Assembly (NCBI RefSeq): GCF_014779655.1
Contig: NZ_JACXYX010000002.1
Span: forward strand, 248,001 to 312,000
Length of the DNA stretch: 64,000 bases
Source of the DNA: Nocardioides ganghwensis
Lineage (GTDB): Bacteria > Actinomycetota > Actinomycetes > Propionibacteriales > Nocardioidaceae
Direction: 5' to 3'
The translations under genes were made by a program, and so were the position numbers. How positions within the stretch are numbered: position 1 is the first letter of the stretch; each line of letters begins with the position of its first letter. A model generated the notes under the pieces. It saw nothing but the letters and a program-made list of their open reading frames with translations, was not told the origin of the DNA and did no database searches. Of the stretch, positions 10,499-20,610 are shown one piece after another.

Positions 10499-11013
10499 GA
10501 CACCGCTCCCTCGGCCTGCTCGCTGGTCGGCGAGTCGCTCAACACGGACCGGAGCGAGAACAGCGCACGCGAGGTCTGGCTCTTCACCGTGCCCTCGGTG
10601 CACCCCAGCAGGGCCGCCGTCTCCGCCACCGAGAGGTCCTCGAAGTAGCGCAGCACCACGCACGCGCGCTGCCGCGGCGGCAGGTCGGCGAGGGTGGACA
10701 TCAGCGCCTGGCGGGTGGCTACGGCGGTGGCGACGTCCTCGCCGCTGGCCGTCGTGTGGTCGGCCTCCTGCGGTCGCTCGGTGCTGGACCGCCGCCGGGC
10801 GTGGTCGAGGCACGCGCTCACCACGGCCTTGCGGGCGTAGGCGAGCTCGCCGCCGTTGCGCTCCAGCCGCGGCCACCGGACGTACACCCGGATCAGCCCC
10901 TCCTGGACGAAGTCCGAGGCCCGCTCCCAGTCGCCGCACATCAGGTAGGCGGTGCGCCGGAGGTGGGCGCGCGACGACGCGGCGAACTCCACGAACGCCG
11001 CCTCGTCACGCAA
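10492..11013 (-). CDS. SigE-family ECF RNA polymerase sigma factor
   Basis: A sigma-70 family factor of about 173 residues with only regions 2 and 4. Region 2 reads AHLRRTAYLMCGD...ASDFVQEGLIRVY; region 4 reads LPPRQRACVVLRYFEDLS followed by the helix-turn-helix AALLGCTEGTVKSQ. I place the start at a TTG (11013) because GGAG lies 7 bases upstream and the product then begins RDEAAFVEFAASS, as this family usually does. A frame open to 11178 exists but its extra N-terminus looks non-coding. It is divergent from guaB. Confidence 0.85.
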   Translation of the reverse strand: MRDEAAFVEFAASSRAHLRRTAYLMCGDWERASDFVQEGLIRVYVRWPRLERNGGELAYARKAVVSACLDHARRRSSTERPQEADHTTASGEDVATAVATRQALMSTLADLPPRQRACVVLRYFEDLSVAETAALLGCTEGTVKSQTSRALFSLRSVLSDSPTSEQAEGAVSW

Positions 11014-11127
11014 TGTTCTGCTCCATGTCCGTCTGAACGCAGTGGCGCGGCCCGCAGGTTGCACGCACGTCCCGGGAATCCTCGACCACCCCGGGTCACC
11101 CGGGCCGGACGCCCCGCCGCCGCACCG

Positions 11128-11133
11128 TAGAAT
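11128..11133 (+). promoter_or_regulatory. -10 box of leaderless guaB
   Basis: TAGAAT, a near-consensus actinobacterial -10, is followed by 7 bases and the GTG start of guaB at 11141. No Shine-Dalgarno is present, so the transcript very probably starts at the GTG. Confidence 0.7.
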
Positions 11134-11137
11134 GTGA

Positions 11138-12643
<1,506 letters not shown>

Positions 12644-12798
12644 CGACCACTGGTCCAGACCACTGCGGACACGCCTGCGGCGGCCCCCACACATTGACTA
12701 CGGTGTCGTCGTATCCAATGGAGCCCGGGCTGGACGTGCGTGGGGCACGTGACGTCGCGGGGGTGACGACGGCGCGGCTCCACCGGATGGCACGTTCG

Positions 12799-12829
12799 CG
12801 TCGACGCCGGCAGGGGGCCGGCGTCGACG
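12799..12829. promoter_or_regulatory. Perfect 13-bp hairpin upstream of the TetR gene
   Basis: CGTCGACGCCGGC and its exact complement flank a 5-base loop (AGGGG). It ends 37 bases before the TetR start and begins 155 bases after guaB. It may be the guaB terminator, or a structure or operator in the regulator's leader; a TTGACT (-35-like) at 12694-12699 suggests a promoter upstream of it. Apart from these the gap 12644-12866 shows nothing I recognise. Confidence 0.55.
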
Positions 12830-12866
12830 GCGGACGCCCAGCGACCGCGACCGGAGGACTGCGAGG

Positions 12867-13499
12867 ATGACCGGCACCGCCGCGCCGCGCCGACGGGCGT
12901 ACGACGCCAGCGCCCGCCGCGCCGCCGCCGAGCAGCGACGGGCCCACGTCGCCGTGACGGCCGCCGGGCTCTTCGCCGACCTGGGGTGGCGACGTACGAC
13001 CATCGTCGCCGTCGCCCGCGAGGCGGAGGTCTCACCCGAGTACGTCACCAAGACGTTCGGCGGCAAGCACGGGCTGCTCATGGCGGCGATGCGTTCCGCG
13101 TCGTTCGGCAGGAGCGGATCGTTGCGGGACTCCTTCGCCGCGCTGCGGCTCGATGAGGAGCCGGACCCCGCCGTACGCCTGGACCGCTTCGTCGACTTCG
13201 CCTGTGACGTGGTGGTGCCGATGGCTCCCTTCGTCCCGGTGCTCGCCCAGGGGGCAGGGGACGACGACCGGATGAGGGACGTCCTGGAGGCCGCCCGGCA
13301 CGGGCACGTCGAGCTGGTCCGGTCACTCGTGGAACTGCTCGCCACCGGGCCGGTGCACCCCGACACGGTCGACGAGATCGTGGTGCTGACCCGGGCCGAG
13401 ACCTACTTGACCCTCGCTGACGAACGCGGCTGGTCGGTGGCTCGCTACGCAGCGTGGTTGCGCCGCTCCGTCGCGCAGGCGGTGAACGTCACGGCGTGA
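12867..13499 (+). CDS. TetR-family transcriptional regulator
   Basis: 210 residues. The N-terminal DNA-binding domain has the helix-turn-helix RTTIVAVAREAEVSPEYV and the following TKTFGGKHGLLMAAM, the classic TetR pattern. The ligand-binding C-terminal domain is helical and unassigned. The first 20 residues are Arg/Ala-rich. Its 3' end overlaps the convergent CHAP gene by 11 bases. There is no obvious co-regulated neighbour, so the effector and target are unknown; self-control through the hairpin region upstream is possible. Confidence 0.85.
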   Translation: MTGTAAPRRRAYDASARRAAAEQRRAHVAVTAAGLFADLGWRRTTIVAVAREAEVSPEYVTKTFGGKHGLLMAAMRSASFGRSGSLRDSFAALRLDEEPDPAVRLDRFVDFACDVVVPMAPFVPVLAQGAGDDDRMRDVLEAARHGHVELVRSLVELLATGPVHPDTVDEIVVLTRAETYLTLADERGWSVARYAAWLRRSVAQAVNVTA

Positions 13500-15189
13500 A
13501 CCCGGCGCTGGTCGGCACCGAGTCGTCGACCACGGCCGCCGCCGGGCGTGCCAGCAGGCGTGCGCCGGCGCGGGCGACCACGTAGACCCCGCCGTCGCGG
13601 CGGGTGAGCAGTCCCGGTGACAGCGTCAGGTCCCCCGCAGCGCGGGCTCCGCGCCCCACCTGGGAACGCTGCCCGGGCACGGCGCCGCGCACGACGACGG
13701 CACCTCCTGCTGCGGTCGCCGCCACGTGCAGGTCGCCGGCCACCTCGCCGACGGCAGGAGAGGCGTACGGCGACCACTGTCCTGACAACCACTCGGGCCG
13801 GCTCCACCGGCGGCCGTCGAGGGTGCGTACGCCGAGGCGACCCGTTGCGGTGACCTGGTGCAGACGCGTGGTGCCGGTGCTGTCCGTGGTGAGGGCGGGC
13901 GTCGAGGTGGGGGACGCCGGGGGCCCGCCGAGACGCTGCAGGCGGGTGCGCCCCAGCGACTGGGCGAAGGTGGTTCCGCGTTCCGTCACCGCCACGAGCC
14001 AGGTGCGTCCGCGGGCGTCGGTGTCGAGGACGGGAGCGGTGTGGGTGCCCCAGGAGGCGGGGCGTCCGACCCGGGTGGGACGGCTCCAGCCGCCGTGCAG
14101 GGTGAGGCGTCGGGTGACGAGGGTGCCGTCCGGGGACACGGCCGCCAGCAGGGGGCGCCCGGTGCGGGAGAGCGCGACCGCCGGGCTGGCGGTCGGCGCC
14201 GAGCGAGCGACCCGGCGCAGGACGAGCCGGCCGCGGCGAGGCGTGCCGGCCAGCACGCGTCCGTCCCGCGTCGTGGCGGCCAACCAGGGCAGCCCCTTGC
14301 GGGAGAGCGTCAGCGCCGGCGCGGCGACGGGCGAGAAGGTGCGACGAGGGCCGACGGTCCGGGCGGGACGGCCCGGACGCGCGAGCCGCAGGGTGCCCCG
14401 GTCGTCGACGCGGACGGTCCACGACCCGCCGCGGCTGTCGGGCGCCGCGACCACGGAGCGGTCCGAGCCGACGTACGGCGAGGGGGCGACGTCGTCGAGG
14501 TGGAGGTAGCGGAACTCGGCGACGGGGACCGTCCGGGTGCCGTAGCCACCGGGCAGCGCGTGGTTGTACTCCTCGACGGTCACCGTGCCCGGCCCGATGT
14601 CGCTGACCCAGGCCACGTGGCCGACCCGGCCCGCGTCGGTCTGCGCGACCGCGCCGATCGCCGGGACGGAGTCGACCCGGTAGCCGAGGCGGCGGGCGAC
14701 GTCGTCCCAGTTCTCCGCGTTGCCCCAGTGCTCCCCGCGGAAGTGGTTGGCGAAGCCGGCCATGCCGTTGCGCTCGTGGAGACGCCACGACACGAAGCTC
14801 GTGCAGTTGCGCCACACGAAGCCCCAGGGGTCGCCGATCGAGCCGTCGATCGACCACACCTGGCGCGCGCACGTCGGCCGCGGTCCGCGGGGGTCGTAGA
14901 GGTGGCCGGAGACGGGATCGAGCACCGGGGGCGGGGGCGGAGGCGGTGGTGGTGGTGGCTCGACGCCGGGCGCCGCGCCGCCGGGATTCCCGGGCTGCTG
15001 GCCGGACGCCTCCGGGCTCGGCTCAGGCTCCTCGATCGGCGGCTGCGGCACGATGGGGCACTGGCCCTCACCCGCCCACGGGTAGTCGTCCGACGCGTAC
15101 GCCGCCACGGCGCCCGCCCCCGCCACCCCACTGGCCAGGCAGGTCGCCGCGACGACGCGCGCGAGCCATCGGATCCCCGTCTTCCCCAC
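13489..15189 (-). CDS. Secreted CHAP-domain cell-wall hydrolase with repeat C-terminus
   Basis: A 566-residue exported protein. It has a signal peptide (basic start, hydrophobic core to about residue 32), a Pro-rich linker ending in eleven consecutive prolines at about 78-88, then a CHAP domain at about 110-215. The catalytic Cys129 (NCTSFVSW) and His191 (VGHVAWV) are present, with an acidic or Asn partner in VEEYNH. CHAP enzymes cut peptidoglycan stem peptides or cross-bridges. The last 320 residues form six or more degenerate strands with a GRPLLAAVSPDG-like pattern, resembling a propeller or lectin module, possibly for wall binding. The GTG start is fixed by a TACTGT box 7 bases upstream. 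Confidence 0.85.
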   Translation of the reverse strand: MGKTGIRWLARVVAATCLASGVAGAGAVAAYASDDYPWAGEGQCPIVPQPPIEEPEPSPEASGQQPGNPGGAAPGVEPPPPPPPPPPPVLDPVSGHLYDPRGPRPTCARQVWSIDGSIGDPWGFVWRNCTSFVSWRLHERNGMAGFANHFRGEHWGNAENWDDVARRLGYRVDSVPAIGAVAQTDAGRVGHVAWVSDIGPGTVTVEEYNHALPGGYGTRTVPVAEFRYLHLDDVAPSPYVGSDRSVVAAPDSRGGSWTVRVDDRGTLRLARPGRPARTVGPRRTFSPVAAPALTLSRKGLPWLAATTRDGRVLAGTPRRGRLVLRRVARSAPTASPAVALSRTGRPLLAAVSPDGTLVTRRLTLHGGWSRPTRVGRPASWGTHTAPVLDTDARGRTWLVAVTERGTTFAQSLGRTRLQRLGGPPASPTSTPALTTDSTGTTRLHQVTATGRLGVRTLDGRRWSRPEWLSGQWSPYASPAVGEVAGDLHVAATAAGGAVVVRGAVPGQRSQVGRGARAAGDLTLSPGLLTRRDGGVYVVARAGARLLARPAAAVVDDSVPTSAGFTP

Positions 15190-15196
15190 GTGCTCG

Positions 15197-15202
15197 ACAG
15201 TA
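15197..15202 (-). promoter_or_regulatory. -10 box of the leaderless CHAP gene
   Basis: On the minus strand, TACTGT is followed by 7 bases and the GTG at 15189. No Shine-Dalgarno sequence lies between them. Confidence 0.55.
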
Positions 15203-15264
15203 GGAAGGGGAGCGGTCGCGCGTGACCGGCTTTGCCGACCTGTGCACCGCCCGTTGCCGAAGCC

Positions 15265-16485
15265 TCACGCGCCGGTGCGCCAGCGTCGTACGACCGGCGC
15301 GGAGGACCGCGGCAGCGCGGACGAGCGGTCCCCCCGCATCTCCGTGCCGGGGCCGGTCGCCAGCCGGTAGGGGCCGGACAGCAGCAGGCTGCCGGCGAGC
15401 CGCCGCAGCCGTGACATCTCGGCGCGCACGGTCACGGTGCGGCTCGGGTCGTCGAACAGGTCCTCCGAGAGCTGGGTGGCCGTCCGCCCGTCGGGACCGG
15501 CGGCCAGGAGGGACAGCAGGATCTCGGCGTGCCGCGGCGACAGGGCGCGCGACCACGAGCCGCTCGGCCCGCTGACGCGCAGGCGTGGGTCGCCGTCGAG
15601 GTCGAGCACCAGCGCGGTGGTCGAGGGGTCGGCGGTCTCGCCGTCCTCGAGGCGCAGCAGCCAGCCGCCGTCGAGCGGCTCCGCGGTCGCGTGCCCCAGC
15701 AGGGGGAGCCACACGCGGCCGGCACCCAGGCGGTCGGGGAGCGCCACCCGGTCGGGGCTGTGGCTGCCGATGGAGGCGGCCAGGTGGCCGGCGTGGTCGA
15801 TGGCGAGGGCATCGCCCGTGAGCCCCGCGAGCAGCGGCGCGGCGCGGGCCCGCAGCCGGTCGAGGTCGGCGCGGTGGCGGGCGACCAGCTCGGAGGAGGT
15901 CATCTGCGCGGCCAGCTGCACCAGCGCCAGCTCCGCGGGGTGCATGCCGCGGCTCGGGCCGCTGACGTCGAGCACGCCCAGGGTGCGACCCGTCCACGGG
16001 TCGACGAGCGGTGCCGCCGCACATCCCCACCGGGTGTGCGACTCGACGAAGTGCTCCGGCCCCTGCACGTGCACCGCGGTGCCGAGCACGAGCGCGGTGC
16101 CGATGGCGTTGGTGCCGACGTTGGCCTCGGTCCACGCGGAGCCGCCGACGAACCCGAGGTCGTCGGCGAGACGGCGTACGCCGCTGCTGCCCAGGCGCCA
16201 CAGCACCCGGCCCTCGGCGTCGGCCACCACGACCAGCTGCCCGGCGTCGACCACCGGGGCCAGGGACTCCGCCAGCCGCGGGACGAGGTCGGCCAGCCCG
16301 CTCGCAGCGCGCCGTCGCTCGAGCTCGGACTCGGCCAGCGGCGGGACCTCGGCACCGGCGCCCGGGTCGAGCCCGGCGGCGGCGACGCGGCGCCACGACG
16401 CGGCGATCTCCGTACGTGCGCCGGGCGCCCGCGCGGCACCGGACATCGCCGCCTCCCGGCTGCGGTGCAGGTCGCGATCAGTCAT
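15265..16485 (-). CDS. GAF-domain transcriptional regulator (AcoR-like N-terminus)
   Basis: 406 residues. The opening TEIAASWRRVAAAGLDP and the GAF core with AWTEANVGTNAIGTAL and HTRWGCAAAPLVDP are the sensor half of AcoR-type activators. The sigma-54 AAA+ domain is absent. The C-terminus (SPRHAEILLSLLAAGPDGRT...VRAEMSRLRRLAG) is a winged-helix-like DNA-binding domain used by actinobacterial versions. The ATG at 16485 has GGAGGG 8 bases upstream; an earlier in-frame ATG at 16515 lacks one. It is divergent from the flavin monooxygenase and probably controls it. Confidence 0.82.
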   Translation of the reverse strand: MTDRDLHRSREAAMSGAARAPGARTEIAASWRRVAAAGLDPGAGAEVPPLAESELERRRAASGLADLVPRLAESLAPVVDAGQLVVVADAEGRVLWRLGSSGVRRLADDLGFVGGSAWTEANVGTNAIGTALVLGTAVHVQGPEHFVESHTRWGCAAAPLVDPWTGRTLGVLDVSGPSRGMHPAELALVQLAAQMTSSELVARHRADLDRLRARAAPLLAGLTGDALAIDHAGHLAASIGSHSPDRVALPDRLGAGRVWLPLLGHATAEPLDGGWLLRLEDGETADPSTTALVLDLDGDPRLRVSGPSGSWSRALSPRHAEILLSLLAAGPDGRTATQLSEDLFDDPSRTVTVRAEMSRLRRLAGSLLLSGPYRLATGPGTEMRGDRSSALPRSSAPVVRRWRTGA

Positions 16486-16589
16486 GCGTGGGTCCCTCCG
16501 GCCGAGCGGATGCAACGTCTCGCAACCCTGTCGCCGCCCGCCGCGGGAGGTGTGTGCTCGGTCACACCAGCGTAGGCGAAGGAGAGACG
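16486..16589. promoter_or_regulatory. Divergent regulator/monooxygenase control region
   Basis: It contains two direct GCAAC motifs at 16512-16516 and 16522-16526 spaced one helical turn apart, and a 6-bp inverted repeat GGTGTG-N8-CACACC at 16549-16568. A TAGGCG follows at 16573-16578. These are candidate sites for the adjacent GAF regulator; their assignment is inference. Confidence 0.45.
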
Positions 16590-18434
16590 ATGACCCAGAC
16601 CCTGGATCCCGGGACCGACACCACCACGGGCACCGAGGCCGACCCGCAGGCGCGCGTCGACGCGTGGCTCGCCCGCTTCGAGGCGGCCGTCGCCGCCGGC
16701 GACGCGCAGGCGGGGGCGGCCCTGTTCGCGACCGACTGCTACTGGCGCGACCTGGTGGCCTTCACCTGGAACATCAAGACCGTCGAGGGCCGCGACCAGG
16801 TGGCCGACCTCATCGGCAGCGTCGGGCAGCGGGTCGCCCCTGCCGGCTTCGCCACCACCGAGCCGCCGGACGAGGCGGACGGCGTGGTGACCGCCTGGAT
16901 CGGCTTCGAGACCGCGGTCGGCCGCGGCAACGGCCTGCTGCGGCTGACGCAGGAGGACGGGGAGGACCGGGCGTGGACGCTGCTCACCGCCCTCTACGAG
17001 CTGAAGGGGCACGAGGAGCCCCGCGGCACGCACCGCCCGATGGGCACCCAGCACGGCGCGACCAAGGAACGGGTGACCTGGAAGGAGCAGCGGCAGGCGG
17101 AGGCCGAGAGCCTCGGCAGCACGACCCAGCCGTACGTCCTGGTCATCGGCGGCGGGCAGGGCGGCATCGCCCTCGGCTCGCGGCTGCGCCAGCTCGGCGT
17201 ACCCAGCCTGGTCATCGACAAGCACCCGCGCCCGGGCGACCAGTGGCGCAACCGCTACAAGTCGCTGTGCCTGCACGACCCCGTCTGGTACGACCACCTG
17301 CCGTACCTGAAGTTCCCGGACAACTGGCCGGTCTTCGCGCCCAAGGACAAGATCGGCGACTGGCTCGAGTCCTACGTCAGGATCATGGAGGTGCCCTACT
17401 GGTCGAGCACGGTGGCCACCAGCGCCACGTGGTCGGAGGAGACGGGGGAGTGGACCGTCGAGGTCGAGCGCGAGGGCAGGCCGCTGACCCTCCGCCCGAC
17501 GCAGCTGGTCTTCGCCACCGGCATGAGCGGCAAGCCGCGGATGCCCGAGATCCCGGGCACGGACGTGTTCCGCGGCGACGTGCACCACTCGTCAGCGCAC
17601 CCCGGCCCCGACGCGTACGCCGGCAAGAAGGCCGTCGTGATCGGGAGCAACAACTCCGCCTTCGACATCTGCGGCGCGCTGTGGGAGCACGACGCGGACG
17701 TCACCATGGTGCAGCGCTCCTCGACGCACATCGTCAAGAGCGACAGCCTGATGGAGTTCGGTCTCGGCGACCTCTACTCCGAGCGCGCCCTGGCCGCCGG
17801 GGTCACGACGGAGAAGGCGGACCTGATCTTCGCCTCGTTGCCCTACCGGATCCTGCACACGTTCCAGATCCCCGCCTACGAGGCGATGGCGGAGAAGGAC
17901 GAGGACTTCTACGACCGGCTGGAGCAGGCCGGCTTCCGCCACGACTGGGGTGACGACGGGTCGGGGCTGTTCATGAAGTACCTCCGTCGCGGCTCGGGCT
18001 ACTACATCGACGTCGGCGCCGCCGAGCTGGTGGCGAACGGCGAGGTGAAGCTGGCCCACGGCCAGGTGACCCACCTGACCGAGGACGCAGTGGTGCTGGA
18101 GGACGGCACCGAGCTGCCGGCCGACGTGGTCGTCTTCGCCACCGGCTACAACTCGATGAACGGGTGGGTGGCGGACCTGGTCGACCAGGAGACCGCCGAC
18201 CGCCTCGGCAAGTGCTGGGGCCTGGGCTCGGACACCACCAAGGACCCCGGGCCGTGGGAGGGCGAGCAGCGCAACATGTGGAAGCCCACCCAGGTCGACA
18301 ACCTCTGGATGCACGGCGGCAACCTGCACCAGTCGCGGCACTACTCGCTCTACCTCGCGCTCCAGCTCAAGGCGCGCTACGAGGGGATCGAGACGCCGGT
18401 CCACGGGCGGCAGGAGGTGCACCACCTAGGCTGA
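16590..18434 (+). CDS. Flavin-containing monooxygenase with N-terminal NTF2-like domain
   Basis: About 614 residues. Residues 20-145 look like an NTF2/SnoaL-like alpha+beta domain (RFEAAVAAGDAQAGAALF, then YWRDLVAFTW). An FAD Rossmann motif VIGGGQGG follows at about 185, a GDQWRNRY segment typical of group B flavin monooxygenases, FATGMSGKPRMPEIPG, and a second nucleotide site VIGSNNSAFD. The family uses NAD(P)H and O2 to hydroxylate or carry out Baeyer-Villiger oxidation. The ATG has AAGGAG upstream. The substrate is unknown; control by the divergent GAF regulator is likely. Confidence 0.85.
   Translation: MTQTLDPGTDTTTGTEADPQARVDAWLARFEAAVAAGDAQAGAALFATDCYWRDLVAFTWNIKTVEGRDQVADLIGSVGQRVAPAGFATTEPPDEADGVVTAWIGFETAVGRGNGLLRLTQEDGEDRAWTLLTALYELKGHEEPRGTHRPMGTQHGATKERVTWKEQRQAEAESLGSTTQPYVLVIGGGQGGIALGSRLRQLGVPSLVIDKHPRPGDQWRNRYKSLCLHDPVWYDHLPYLKFPDNWPVFAPKDKIGDWLESYVRIMEVPYWSSTVATSATWSEETGEWTVEVEREGRPLTLRPTQLVFATGMSGKPRMPEIPGTDVFRGDVHHSSAHPGPDAYAGKKAVVIGSNNSAFDICGALWEHDADVTMVQRSSTHIVKSDSLMEFGLGDLYSERALAAGVTTEKADLIFASLPYRILHTFQIPAYEAMAEKDEDFYDRLEQAGFRHDWGDDGSGLFMKYLRRGSGYYIDVGAAELVANGEVKLAHGQVTHLTEDAVVLEDGTELPADVVVFATGYNSMNGWVADLVDQETADRLGKCWGLGSDTTKDPGPWEGEQRNMWKPTQVDNLWMHGGNLHQSRHYSLYLALQLKARYEGIETPVHGRQEVHHLG
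18427..18432 (+). promoter_or_regulatory. Possible -10 box of ldh
   Basis: TAGGCT lies 5 bases before the ATG at 18438, inside the last codons of the monooxygenase. The spacing is one base shorter than in the other leaderless genes here, so this is less certain. Confidence 0.4.
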
Positions 18435-18437
18435 GGC

Positions 18438-19361
18438 ATGACCTCCGCGAAGATCGCCATCGTCGGTGCCGGCGCCGTCGGCTCCACGCTCGCGTACGCC
18501 TGCCTGGTGCGCGGCGTCGCGACCACGGTCGCACTGCACGACGTCGACGCCGACAAGGTGCGCGCCGAGGAGCTCGACCTCCGCCAGGGCCTGCAGTTCC
18601 TGCCGACCGCCCACGTGGAGGCCTCCACCGACGTGTCGGTGTGCGCGGGCGCGCAGGTCGTCGCGGTGACCGCCGGGGCCAAGCAGCAGCCCGGCCAGTC
18701 CCGCCTCGACCTCGCGGCCTCGACGACGAGCATGCTCCGCACGCTCATGCCGGCCCTCGTCGCGGCAGCCCCGGACGCACGGTTCGTGATGGTCACCAAC
18801 CCCGTCGACGTCGTCACCTACGCCGCGCAGAAGCTCACCGGGCTCGGCACCGAGCAGCTCTTCGGCTCGGGCACGGTGCTCGACTCGGCGAGACTGCGCG
18901 GCCTGGTCGCGGCGCACTGCGGGGTCGCGGTGCAGAACGTCCACGCGTACGTCGTCGGCGAGCACGGTGACAGCGAGATCCCGCTCTGGAGCACCGCGAG
19001 CATCGGCGGCGTACCCGTCACCGACCTCGTGAGCGAGGCCGACCGCGATGCCATGGCCGCCGAGGTCGTCGGCGCGGCCTACGAGATCATCAAGGGCAAG
19101 GGAGCCACCAACTACGCGATCGGCGTCTCGGCGGGCCGCATCATCGAGGCGGTCCTGCGCGACGAGAAGCGCGTGCTGCCGGTGTCCACGCTGCTCACCG
19201 ACTACCACGGCATCGGCGACGTGTGCCTGTCGGTGCCGACGGTCGTGGGCCGGGGCGGGGCCGAGCGCCGCCTCGAGGTCCCGATGAGCGACAGCGAGCT
19301 CGCGGGGCTGCGCGCCAGCGCCGACCGCATCCGCGCCACCGCCCGCGACCTCGGCTTCTGA
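18438..19361 (+). CDS. ldh: L-lactate dehydrogenase
   Basis: 307 residues, NAD-dependent interconversion of pyruvate and L-lactate. It has the N-terminal Rossmann motif IVGAGAVGS, the specificity loop GAKQQPGQSRLDL, where Gln marks lactate over malate dehydrogenase, the catalytic His motif GEHGDSE and the TNPVDV strand. It begins 3 bases after the monooxygenase stop but carries its own -10-like box, so it may be transcribed separately. Full length and ordinary in composition. Confidence 0.93.
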   Translation: MTSAKIAIVGAGAVGSTLAYACLVRGVATTVALHDVDADKVRAEELDLRQGLQFLPTAHVEASTDVSVCAGAQVVAVTAGAKQQPGQSRLDLAASTTSMLRTLMPALVAAAPDARFVMVTNPVDVVTYAAQKLTGLGTEQLFGSGTVLDSARLRGLVAAHCGVAVQNVHAYVVGEHGDSEIPLWSTASIGGVPVTDLVSEADRDAMAAEVVGAAYEIIKGKGATNYAIGVSAGRIIEAVLRDEKRVLPVSTLLTDYHGIGDVCLSVPTVVGRGGAERRLEVPMSDSELAGLRASADRIRATARDLGF

Positions 19362-19372
19362 CCCGACGCCGT

Positions 19373-19378
19373 TAGGCT
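19373..19378 (+). promoter_or_regulatory. -10 box of leaderless guaB3
   Basis: TAGGCT is followed by 7 bases and the GTG start at 19386. No Shine-Dalgarno sequence is present. Confidence 0.6.
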
Positions 19379-19385
19379 TCGGCTC

Positions 19386-20495
19386 GTGACCGAGATCGAG
19401 ATCGGCCGTGCCAAGCGCGGTCGCCGCGCCTACTCCTTCGACGACATCGCGATCGTGCCCTCGCGGCGCACCCGCGACCCCGAGGAGGTCAGCACCGCCT
19501 GGCAGATCGACGCCTACCGCTTCGACATCCCCGTGCTGGCGGCGCCGATGGACTCGGTCATGTCGCCGTCGACCGCGATCGCGCTGGGCCAGATGGGCGG
19601 CCTCGGGGTGCTCGACCTCGAGGGCCTCTGGACCCGGTACGACGACCCGACCGGGCTGCTCGAGGAGGTCGCCGGCCTCCAGGGCGCCGAGGCGACCCGC
19701 CGCATGCAGGAGATCTACGCCGAGCCGATCAAGCCCGAGCTGATCACCGCGCGGCTGAAGGAGATGCGGGCGGCCGGGGTCACCGTCGCCGGCTCGCTGT
19801 CGCCGCAGCGCACCAAGGAGCACGTCAAGGCCGTCGTCGACGCCGGCGTGGACATGTTCGTCATCCGCGGCACGACCGTCTCCGCCGAGCACGTCAGCAG
19901 CCAGTCCGAGCCGCTGAACCTCAAGGAGTTCATCTACGAGCTCGACGTCCCCGTCATCGTCGGCGGCTGCGCGACCTACCAGGCCGCGCTCCACCTGATG
20001 CGCACCGGCGCCGCCGGCGTGCTCGTCGGCTTCGGGGGCGGCGCCGCGCACACCACCCGTACGGTCCTCGGCGTCGCCGTGCCCATGGCGAGCGCGGTCG
20101 CCGATGTCGCCGCCGCCCGCCGCGACTACCTCGACGAGTCCGGCGGCCGCTACGTCCACGTCATCGCCGACGGCTCCATCGGCAGCTCCGGCGACATCGC
20201 GAAGGCCATCGCCTGCGGCGCCGACGCCGTGATGATCGGCTCGCCGCTCGCGCGGGCCACCGAGGCGCCGGGCCGGGGCTTCCACTGGGGCAGCGAGGCC
20301 ACGCACGCCGAGCTGCCGCGCGGCCAGCGCGTCGAGTTCGCCCCGGTCGGGACGCTGGAGGAGATCATGTTCGGCCCCTCCCGCACGGCCGACGGGACCA
20401 TGAACCTCATCGGCGCCCTGCGCCGCGCGATGGCGACCACGGGCTACACCGAGGTCAAGGAGTTCCAGCGCATCGAGGTCGTCGTCCAGCACTGA
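19386..20495 (+). CDS. guaB3: GuaB3-family IMP-dehydrogenase-related protein
   Basis: 369 residues, an IMPDH-like TIM barrel without CBS domains. It begins IEIGRAKRGRRAYSFDDIAI, as GuaB3 proteins do, and keeps phosphate-binding glycine loops (IADGSIGSSGDIAKAI, GADAVMIGSPLA). The catalytic Cys loop GPGSxCTTR of true IMPDH is not recognisable; the corresponding stretch reads VGFGGGAAHTTRTVLG. It therefore probably lacks standard IMPDH activity, in line with the mycobacterial paralogue. The guaB-guaB3 pairing and the nearby ChoD-like gene mirror the mycobacterial chromosome. Confidence 0.93.
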   Translation: MTEIEIGRAKRGRRAYSFDDIAIVPSRRTRDPEEVSTAWQIDAYRFDIPVLAAPMDSVMSPSTAIALGQMGGLGVLDLEGLWTRYDDPTGLLEEVAGLQGAEATRRMQEIYAEPIKPELITARLKEMRAAGVTVAGSLSPQRTKEHVKAVVDAGVDMFVIRGTTVSAEHVSSQSEPLNLKEFIYELDVPVIVGGCATYQAALHLMRTGAAGVLVGFGGGAAHTTRTVLGVAVPMASAVADVAAARRDYLDESGGRYVHVIADGSIGSSGDIAKAIACGADAVMIGSPLARATEAPGRGFHWGSEATHAELPRGQRVEFAPVGTLEEIMFGPSRTADGTMNLIGALRRAMATTGYTEVKEFQRIEVVVQH

Positions 20496-20505
20496 TTGGG
20501 ATGAC

Positions 20506-20532
20506 GGAGTCACGAGGTCGTCCAGTGACTCC
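20506..20532 (+). terminator. Hairpin after guaB3
   Basis: GGAGTCAC pairs exactly with GTGACTCC around an 11-base loop, 10 bases after the guaB3 stop. The hairpin is also the left part of a 38-base repeat found again at 21400-21437. Confidence 0.5.
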
Positions 20533-20543
20533 ACGGCTCCGCG
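20506..20543 (+). repeat. 38-base degenerate direct repeat, copy 1
   Basis: GGAGTCACGAGGTC, 15 variable bases, then GGCTCCGCG. Copy 2 at 21400-21437 has GGAGTCACAAGGTC, 15 bases, GGCTCCGCG. The two copies flank the AbiEi-like pseudogene. Confidence 0.5.
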
Positions 20544-20610
20544 ACCTGCTCGTCCACAGATCGTCGCTGGCGTCTGGCAGGACCCGCCCCGGCCGCGCAG
20601 GGTGGGAGCC

